A stretch of DNA of 24,501 nt from Paulinella micropora (lineage: Eukaryota > Cercozoa > Imbricatea > Euglyphida), in contig BJOX01000305.1 in assembly GCA_009731375.1 (NCBI GenBank), positions 314,879 to 339,379 on the forward strand, given 5' to 3'. Each line of letters begins with the position of its first letter. Position 1 is the stretch's first letter. The notes beneath the pieces are model-generated. The model saw only the letters and a program-made list of their open reading frames with translations, did no database searches and was not told the DNA's origin. The translations under genes and the position numbers were made by a program. Positions 17,311 to 24,501 of the stretch are shown here, piece by piece.

Positions 17311-17960
17311 TTGGCAGTATATGTATATTGAATAGTACTAGGTATATGTACATGACGCGATCCACTGAATACAGAGTTTCTATTACTATCAATTCCAAAC
17401 CCCCTCCGGACCCCTCGGGTACAGCTCGTGACATGTCCCGATGTGTACTGCCCGTACACAGTACAGTACCTTCACCGTACATGTACTGCAGAATCTTTTA
17501 ATCTTGATATTACTACATACATTCCAATGAGTTTTAATGACTTGAGTTTAGCTAGTCCTCCGGAGCCACTCGGGTACAACTCGGGACATGTACCGTACAT
17601 GTACCGCAGAATCTCTTTAATCTTGATATTAATACATTCTAATGAGTTTTAATTGAGTTCACCTTGTCAAGACAGCAAATTAAAGAATGCCGGATCACTA
17701 AGTGAGAGCACATGTGCAGTACATGTACGGTACATGTACTGCAGAAAGTCTCTTTCAAGCTTAGTGAATAGATATTAATATTTTTTAAAGAGTCTTATTG
17801 AGTTTAGCTTGTCTAGACAGCCAATTAAAGAATGATTCTTTACGTGAGATCTACAGATCCATTATACCGTCGACCCCCGGTGACCGCTCCCAACATTACT
17901 AGGACTAGACGGGGGCCGGGTCCTCAAATGTCATACCTGCAGTTATCGACATCTTCATTT
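17311..17960. repeat. degenerate repeat with GTACATGTAC palindromes
   Basis: GTACATGTAC followed by TGCAG or CGCAG occurs at 17477, 17595 and 17730. Each is followed by a shared AT-rich body (TCTTTAATCTTGATATTA, CATTC-AATGAGTTTTAAT, GAGTTTAGCT, AGACAGC-AATTAAAGAATG). Units are about 118 and 135 bases. CTCCGGA-CC-CTCGGGTAC blocks precede two of them. No coding frame. Confidence 0.6.
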
Positions 17961-18000
17961 ACGTGAGCACTCAGAGGGGGGCTCTCTCTCTCTCCCTTCC

Positions 18001-18417
18001 NNNNNNNNNNNNNNNNNNNNNNNNNNNNNNNNNNNNNNNNNNNNNNNNNNNNNNNNNNNNNNNNNNNNNNNNNNNNNNNNNNNNNNNNNNNNNNNNNNNN
18101 NNNNNNNNNNNNNNNNNNNNNNNNNNNNNNNNNNNNNNNNNNNNNNNNNNNNNNNNNNNNNNNNNNNNNNNNNNNNNNNNNNNNNNNNNNNNNNNNNNNN
18201 NNNNNNNNNNNNNNNNNNNNNNNNNNNNNNNNNNNNNNNNNNNNNNNNNNNNNNNNNNNNNNNNNNNNNNNNNNNNNNNNNNNNNNNNNNNNNNNNNNNN
18301 NNNNNNNNNNNNNNNNNNNNNNNNNNNNNNNNNNNNNNNNNNNNNNNNNNNNNNNNNNNNNNNNNNNNNNNNNNNNNNNNNNNNNNNNNNNNNNNNNNNN
18401 NNNNNNNNNNNNNNNNN
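18001..18417. other. assembly gap (N)
   Basis: Unknown bases between a CT run and CCTCCC-rich DNA, probably low-complexity. Confidence 0.95.
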
Positions 18418-18472
18418 CCTCCCTCCCTCGTTCCCCTTCCTCACCCTACCAGCCCTGCTTGCGCACCACGTC

Positions 18473-18875
18473 CAGCACGTTAGAGGAGACCAGGTAGTTG
18501 TCCTGCCACACCACATACTATGCACACGACTTGTTGTCGTCGTTGTCGTCGTTGTTCTTGATGTTGTTGTTGTTGTGGCTGCTGCTGTTGCTGTTGTTGT
18601 TCTTGTTCAGCACGTTGCTCGAGGCCAGGTAGCACGCACACACACATACACACATACACGTACACGTAATTGCCCTGCCACACCCACACCCACACCCACA
18701 CACACACACATACACACACAAACACACACACATACACACACACATACACACACACATACACACACACATACACACACACACACAAACACACCCACACACA
18801 CACAAACAACAATGACATGATGCACACAACTTGTTGTTGTTGTTGCTGTTGTTGCTATTGTTGTTGTTGTCGATA
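18473..18875. repeat. duplicated segment with CA and TTG microsatellite expansions
   Basis: Two copies of the order CAGCACGTT, GAG-CCAGGTAG, TTG-CCTGCCACAC, TGCACACGACTTGTTGT and then a TTG/TCG array start at 18473 and 18608. In the second copy, CA arrays (18632-18660 and 18679-18810) are inserted between the same landmarks, stretching it to about 270 bases. Each copy ends in a GTT/TTG-rich block. Confidence 0.6.
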
Positions 18876-19217
18876 CACAGCTCGGAGAGGTCAGTGTGCA
18901 TATGCAGCAACCGCACGCAGCAAGTTGCCAACAGGGGGACGCAGACAGACACGAGGGGACATCGGGTGTGTGTGTGTCTGTGTGTGTTGGAAGAGGGGCA
19001 GGGGGTGGGGGAGGGGGGGAGGAGAGGGTCGAACAGTGTCGCTGAGGTCGAGGAAGCGGATCGGCATGGCGTTAGGAATAACCGCAACCTCTGCACGCGC
19101 GCATACACATACCGTGCGCACACACAAAGACACACGCAGCATGCAGCGCGCAACCCGCTGGGTCGGGCAAACATACGGTACTGCATCTAAAATTAAGAGA
19201 TTTTTGGAAAAGCAACA
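18876..19217. other. low-complexity intergenic DNA, no gene seen
   Basis: CA/GT tracts, a GGGGGAGG-rich patch (19000-19025) and mixed sequence. Open frames on both strands are driven by the tracts and look unlike protein. Confidence 0.5.
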
Positions 19218-19310
19218 CGGAAGGAAGGAAGGAAACAAGTAAGTAAGTAAGTAAGTAAGTAAAAGAGGGAGGAAGAGGCAAGGCTGGCGCGTGGCTGCAC
19301 CGCCGTCGTA

Positions 19311-19342
<32 letters not shown>

Positions 19343-19515
19343 GTAAAGTAAAGTAAAGTAAAGTAAAGTAAAGTCAAAGTCAAAGTCAGAGTCAAAGTCA
19401 AAGTCAGAGTCAAGTCAAAGTCAAAGTCAAAGGCAAAGTCAAAATCAAAGTCAAAGTCGAAGTCAAAGTAAAAGTAAAAGTAAAAGTAAAGTAAACTAAA
19501 GTAAAGTAAAGTAAA
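19218..19515. repeat. succession of GGAA, GTAA, GTAT, GTAAA and GTCAAA short arrays
   Basis: In order: (GGAA)n at 19218, (GTAA)n at 19239-19261, (GTAT)n at 19313-19340, (GTAAA)n at 19343-19372, a mixed (GTCAAA)n block at 19374-19470, then (GTAAAA)n and (GTAAA)n to 19515. Neighbouring units differ by one base, as if each array mutated and re-expanded from the last. Confidence 0.85.
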
Positions 19516-19981
19516 GTGCACGCGATGCATGCTGCGATGCATGCATGCGATGCATCGCATGCTCGCATGCGATGCAGCATGCAATACATGCATCGCAAGG
19601 ATCGCAGGCTCGCATCCATGCAATGCATGCATGCGATACATGCCTGCCATACATGCATGGCATACATGCATGGCATGCATGCATCGCGTGCATGCATGGC
19701 ATGCATTCATCGCGTGCATGCATGCATCACATGCAATGCATCGCATGCAATGCATGCGATGCATTGCATCGCATTCATTGCATGGATCGCATGCATGCAT
19801 CGCATACAAGCATCGCATGCATGCATCGCATGCATGCGTCGCGTGCATGCATGCATGCGATGCATTCATCGCATGCATGATGCATGCATGCATCATATTC
19901 ATCGCATGCATGATGCATGCATGCATCGCGATGCCTGCCATGCATGCATGCATCACATCGCGATGCATGCATGCATCGCAC
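19516..19981. repeat. self-complementary GCATGCAT/GCATCGCATG array
   Basis: About 465 bases made almost only of GCATGC, ATGCAT, GCATCGCATG and GCGATGC. Every unit is its own reverse complement or nearly so. Both strands carry matching open frames of Met/His/Ala/Cys strings, a by-product of the symmetry and not genes. Confidence 0.85.
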
Positions 19982-20034
19982 TTAGGAAGGTTTATGCTCG
20001 AAATATATTTATAAAGAAAATTTTCGCCTCCCCC

Positions 20035-20644
20035 NNNNNNNNNNNNNNNNNNNNNNNNNNNNNNNNNNNNNNNNNNNNNNNNNNNNNNNNNNNNNNNNNN
20101 NNNNNNNNNNNNNNNNNNNNNNNNNNNNNNNNNNNNNNNNNNNNNNNNNNNNNNNNNNNNNNNNNNNNNNNNNNNNNNNNNNNNNNNNNNNNNNNNNNNN
20201 NNNNNNNNNNNNNNNNNNNNNNNNNNNNNNNNNNNNNNNNNNNNNNNNNNNNNNNNNNNNNNNNNNNNNNNNNNNNNNNNNNNNNNNNNNNNNNNNNNNN
20301 NNNNNNNNNNNNNNNNNNNNNNNNNNNNNNNNNNNNNNNNNNNNNNNNNNNNNNNNNNNNNNNNNNNNNNNNNNNNNNNNNNNNNNNNNNNNNNNNNNNN
20401 NNNNNNNNNNNNNNNNNNNNNNNNNNNNNNNNNNNNNNNNNNNNNNNNNNNNNNNNNNNNNNNNNNNNNNNNNNNNNNNNNNNNNNNNNNNNNNNNNNNN
20501 NNNNNNNNNNNNNNNNNNNNNNNNNNNNNNNNNNNNNNNNNNNNNNNNNNNNNNNNNNNNNNNNNNNNNNNNNNNNNNNNNNNNNNNNNNNNNNNNNNNN
20601 NNNNNNNNNNNNNNNNNNNNNNNNNNNNNNNNNNNNNNNNNNNN
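20035..20644. other. assembly gap (N)
   Basis: Unknown bases; a short unique stretch lies on each side. Confidence 0.95.
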
Positions 20645-20763
20645 CCTCTCTAATTATAACGTCGACGCTTCCAGGGTAAACCAAGAGTTCTGTCCAGGTA
20701 TCCTTCCTACATATTGTGTATGCACTTAAGGCTAAATATACATAAATAATCTATACATATCTA

Positions 20764-21247
20764 TGTATGCATGCATGTATGTATGTATGCTCTGTACGCT
20801 ATGTATGTATGTATGTGTGTGATGTATATGATGGTCTAATAATATGGCCGAATGCATGTATGTATGTGTGTATGACAAGTATGCATGCAATTCTATGCGT
20901 ATGCATGCATGTATGTATGCATGCATGCTATGCATGCATGGCTATGTACACAATATGTGTATCGTATGCATGAATGCAAAGATGTATAAATGCATGTATG
21001 CATGTATGAATGCATCTATATATGATTGCATGCATGCATGTATGTATTTATGTATGTATGTATGTATGTATGTATGCATGCATGTATGCATGTATGCATT
21101 GTATGCATGTATGTATATACGCATGTATGTATGTATGCATGCATGCATGTATGTATGTATGCATGCATGTATGCATGCATTTATGCATGTATGCAATGTC
21201 TGTAAATATTGTATGTATGTATGTATGTATGTATGTATGTATGTATG
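20764..21247. repeat. TATG/CATG tetranucleotide array 1
   Basis: Degenerate (TATG)n with CATG variants, containing the non-repeat marker AATGTCTGTAAATATTGTA at 21195, which also occurs in array 2 at 21724. It passes directly into a GA array. Confidence 0.85.
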
Positions 21248-21262
21248 AGAGAGTGAGAGAGA

Positions 21263-21311
<49 letters not shown>

Positions 21312-21480
21312 AGGGAGAGAGAGAGAGAGGTAGAGAGAGAGAGAGAGGGAGAGAGAGAGAGAGGGACAGAGAGAGAGAGGGAGANNNNNNNNNNGGGAGA
21401 GAGAGAGAGAGGGGGAGAGAGAGAGAGGGAGAGAGAGAGAGGGAGAGAGAGAGGGAGAGAGAGAGAGGGAGAGAGAGGGA
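21248..21480. repeat. GA dinucleotide array with GGGA interruptions
   Basis: (GA)n with regular GGGA interruptions and a 10-N gap at 21385-21394. The complementary CT array at 21841-21910 lies after the second TATG array. Confidence 0.85.
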
Positions 21481-21520
21481 AAGTAAAATTACAGCTTTAA
21501 TTTAATAAGGATGTTTACAT

Positions 21521-21770
21521 GTATACATGCATGTATGTATGTGTATAAGTATGTATGTATGTATGTATGTATGTAAGAGTATGTATGTATGTATGTGTGT
21601 ATGTATGTATGTATATATGTATTTTATGCAGGTATGTATGTATGTATGTATGCATGCATGCATGTATGTATGTATGCATGCATGTATGCATGTGCATGTA
21701 TGCATGTATGTATGCATGTATGAAATGTCTGTAAATATTGTATGTATGTATGTATGTATGTATGTAATAC
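21521..21770. repeat. TATG/CATG tetranucleotide array 2
   Basis: Same structure and same internal marker (AATGTCTGTAAATATTGTA at 21724) as array 1, so one derives from the other by duplication. Confidence 0.8.
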
Positions 21771-21840
21771 TATGTAAGCATGTAGGTAATAATAAATGTC
21801 TGCATGTATGTACCTTTCCCCCGGGTTCCCTTCTCCCATG

Positions 21841-21927
<87 letters not shown>
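21841..21927. repeat. (CT)n then (CA)n dinucleotide array
   Basis: A pure CT run followed by a CA run up to a 10-N gap (21928-21937). Confidence 0.9.
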
Positions 21928-22005
21928 NNNNNNNNNNCACCACACAAAACCTTACCTATTGATCATTTTCCCAAGCACTGGAGAAAGATGTCAGGGATCT
22001 CTAAC

Positions 22006-22092
22006 AATACATGACATTACATGACATTACATGACATTACATGACATTACGTTACGTTGTCTTACGCCACGTTACATTACGTTACGTACGAG
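22006..22092. repeat. ATGACATTAC / ACGTTACGTT minisatellite
   Basis: Four perfect ATGACATTAC decamers are followed by degenerate ACGTT/ACATT pentamers. The stretch forms the left border of the CTCACCTCGC array. Confidence 0.75.
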
Positions 22093-24178
22093 CGCCTCTC
22101 CTTGCCTCTCCTCGCCTCACCTCACTTCGCCTCACCTCACTCCGCCTCGCCTCGCCTTGCCTTGCCTTGCCTCACCTCGCCTCACCTCGCCTCACCTCAC
22201 CTCACCTCACCTCACCTCGCCTCAAGCCACCTCACCTCACCTCACCTCGCCTCACCTCACCTCACCTCACCTCCCCTCGCCTCGCCTCACCTCGCCTCAC
22301 CTCGCCTCAACTCGCCTCAACTCGCCTCACTTCACATCACTTCACCTCACCTCATCCCAACCTCACATCGCCTCACTTCACCTCATCTCGCCTCACTTCA
22401 CCTCACCTCGCCTCACTTCGACTCACCTCGCCTCACCTCGCCCCACTTCATCTCACCTCGCCTCGCCATCGCCTCACCTCGCCTCACCTCACTTCCCTTC
22501 GCCTCAATTCGCCTCACTTCCCCTCGCCTCACCTCGCCTCGCCTCGCCTCACCCCGCCTCACCTCGCCTAACCTCACTCCGCCTCGCCTCCCTCCGCCTC
22601 ACCTCACTCGCCTCAACTCGCCTCGCCTCGCCTCACCTCGCCTCGCCTCGCCTCACCTCGCCTCACCTCGCCTCGCCTCGCCTCACCTCGCCTCACCTCG
22701 CCTCACTTCACCTCACTTCGCCTTACTTCACTCACCTCGCCTCATTTCACCTCACCTCGCCTCATCTCGCCACCTCGCCTAACTTCGCTCACCTCACCTC
22801 TACTCACCTCGACTCACCTCGCCTCACTTTGCCTCACTTTGCCTCACTTTGCCTCACCTCGCCTCACCTCGCCTCACCTCGCCTCACNNNNNNNNNNNNN
22901 NNNNNNNNNNNNNNNNNNNNNNNNNNNNNNNNNNNNNNNNNNNNNNNNNNNNNNNNNNNNNNNNNNNNNNNNNNNNNNNNNNNNNNNNNNNNNNNNNNNN
23001 NNNNNNNNNNNNNNNNNNNNNNNNNNNNNNNNNNNNNNNNNNNNNNNNNNNNNNNNNNNNNNNNNNNNNNNNNNNNNNNNNNNNNNNNNNNNNNNNNNNN
23101 NNNNNNNNNNNNNNNNNNNNNNNNNNNNNNNTCGCCTCGCCTCGCCTCACCTCGCCTCATTTCACCTCAACTTGCCTCATCTCGCCTCATCTCGCCTCAT
23201 CTCGACTTACCTCACCTCAACTCACCTCGACTCACCTCACCGCACCTCAACTCACCTCGCCTCACTTTGACTCACTTTGCCTCACCTCGCCTCACCTCAC
23301 CTCGCCTCGCCTCACTTCACTTCACCTTGCCTCATTTCACCTCACCTCGCCTCACCTCACCTCGCCTCGCCTCACCTCGCCTTACTTCGCCTCACCTGAC
23401 ACCTCACTTCGCCTCACCGCACCTCGCCTCACCTCACCTCGCCTCAACTCGCCTCGCCTCGCCTCGCGCCTCACCTCGCCTCACTTCGCCTCACTTCGCC
23501 TCACCTCGCCTTACTTCGCCTCACCTCGCCTCACCGCACCTTGCCTCACCTCACTTCGCCTCCCCTCACCTCACCTCGCCTCGCCTCGCCTCACTTCACT
23601 ACACCTTGCCTCACCTCACCTCACCTCACCTCACCTCACCTCGCCTCACCTCGCCTCAACTCACCTCGACTCGTCTCACCTCATCTCACCTCACCTCACC
23701 TCACCTCACCTCGCCTCACCTCACCTCACCTCACCTCGCCTCACCTCGCCTCATCTCGCCTCATCTCGCCTCACGTCGCCTCACCTCGCATCGCCTCGCC
23801 TCACTTCGCCTCACTTCGCCTCACTTCACCTCACCTCGCCTCACCTCGTCCCAACCTCACCTCGCCTCAGCTCGCCTCACTAAGAATCACCTCACCTTGC
23901 CTCACTTCACCTCACTTCACCTCACCTCGACTGACTTCGCCTCACCTCGCCTCACCTCGCCCACTTCATCTCACCTCGTCTCGCGATCGCCTCACCTCAC
24001 CTCGCCTCACCTCGCCACACCTCGCCTCGCCTCAACTCGCCTCACTTCCCCTCGCCTCACCTCGCCTCACCTCGCCTCACCCCGCCTCACCCCGCCTCGA
24101 TTCGCCTCGCCTCATCTCACCTCGCCTCACTCGCCTCACCTCGCCTCAACTCGCCTCACCTCGCCTCACTTCGCTCGT
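22093..24178. repeat. 2.1-kb CTCAC/CTCGC pentamer array
   Basis: The array is built from pentamers CTCAC, CTCGC, TTCGC, TTCAC, CTCAA and similar, mostly alternating as CTCACCTCGC decamers. An N gap lies at 22888-23131. The plus strand is pyrimidine-rich with a G only in CG steps. All three plus frames stay open as Ser/Pro/His/Leu strings because the pentamers almost never form stops, so the long open frame is not a gene. Variant pentamers are scattered, not clustered. Confidence 0.9.
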
Positions 24179-24180
24179 AA

Positions 24181-24458
24181 TATATGTATGTAATGTATCT
24201 ATGTATGTATGTATGTATGTATGTATGTATATTTGTATTTATGTATTTATGTATGTAATGTCATGTAATATAATTCAGTATAATAAAATGTAATGTGTAT
24301 GCATGTATGTATGTATGTATGTATATATGTATGTATGTATATACGTATATATGTATGTATGCATGCATGTATGTATGCATGTATGTATGTATGTATGTAT
24401 GTATACATGCATGTATGAATGCATGTGTGAATGCATGTATGTATGTATGTATGTATCA
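24181..24458. repeat. TATG tetranucleotide array 3
   Basis: (TATG)n with CATG and TATA variants, interrupted by an AT-rich stretch at 24255-24297. Confidence 0.85.
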
Positions 24459-24473
24459 CAGCCGGCGCCATAC

Positions 24474-24496
24474 TCCCCCCCCCCCCCCCCCCCCCC
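24474..24496. repeat. poly-C run
   Basis: A homopolymer of about 23 Cs at the window end, near GCCGGCGCC. Long C or G runs also sit at assembly joins elsewhere here (2927-2965 and 15724-15742). Confidence 0.9.
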
Positions 24497-24501
24497 ACAA
24501 A

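Noticed and set aside
19516-19981. Proteins rich in Met, His, Ala and Cys on both strands
   Set aside because: They arise from the self-complementary ATGCAT/GCATGC array, and both strands give the same kind of string.
22031-24193. 720-residue Ser/Pro/His/Leu protein
   Set aside because: It is a read-through of CTCAC/CTCGC pentamers across a gap. All three plus frames give the same type of string.

Overview
This is a eukaryotic nuclear scaffold fragment, very rich in simple-sequence DNA and interrupted by assembly gaps (runs of N). The eukaryotic reading rests on long perfect microsatellites, a tRNA-derived SINE with an (ATT)n tail, a CACTA/EnSpm-type DNA transposon, reading frames that change frame at splice-like sites, and the absence of compact operon-like gene packing. 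I cannot name the species. A repeat-laden microalga or other protist is my best guess and an invertebrate is not excluded; this is a guess from texture, not from a marker gene.

Layout. 1-3015: AT-rich DNA with (ATT)n arrays, a tRNA-headed SINE family, a repeated module containing TATAAAAGCG-like DNA, and CATACCCC / GGTATGATACC minisatellites. 3018-6033: remains of a CACTA element. A tnp2-type transposase is split into an N-terminal piece with an in-frame stop and a C-terminal piece beginning after a splice-acceptor-like site. Behind it lie palindromic TAGTGATGATCACTA subterminal repeats and one terminal TAGTG end at 6033. 6491-7318 (minus): a transposon-derived-looking zinc-finger segment followed by a Ser-rich, basic module duplicated in tandem around a 30-nt intron-like spacer. 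7392-7690: GATA/TATG microsatellites. 9567-11872 (plus): an unrecognised protein gene that probably contains at least one short intron (10660-10729). 14381-11829 (minus): a convergent reading path using three frames, which contains CCHC zinc knuckles as in retroelement Gag proteins and one in-frame TGA.

14425-15840: a 1.4-kb GAA/GCA trinucleotide array with a higher-order repeat. 15873-17310: an alternating A/B compound tandem repeat built of large palindromes, the most striking structure in the window. 17311-17960: a second, degenerate palindrome-bearing repeat. 18473-24496 has no convincing gene. It is a succession of CA, TTG, GTAAGT, GCATGCAT, TATG, GAGA and CTCACCTCGC arrays plus gaps.

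No operon or pathway logic links the genes. The recognisable proteins are mobile-element derived and the rest are orphans. Open frames lying in simple repeats or across N runs are not genes and are left out.
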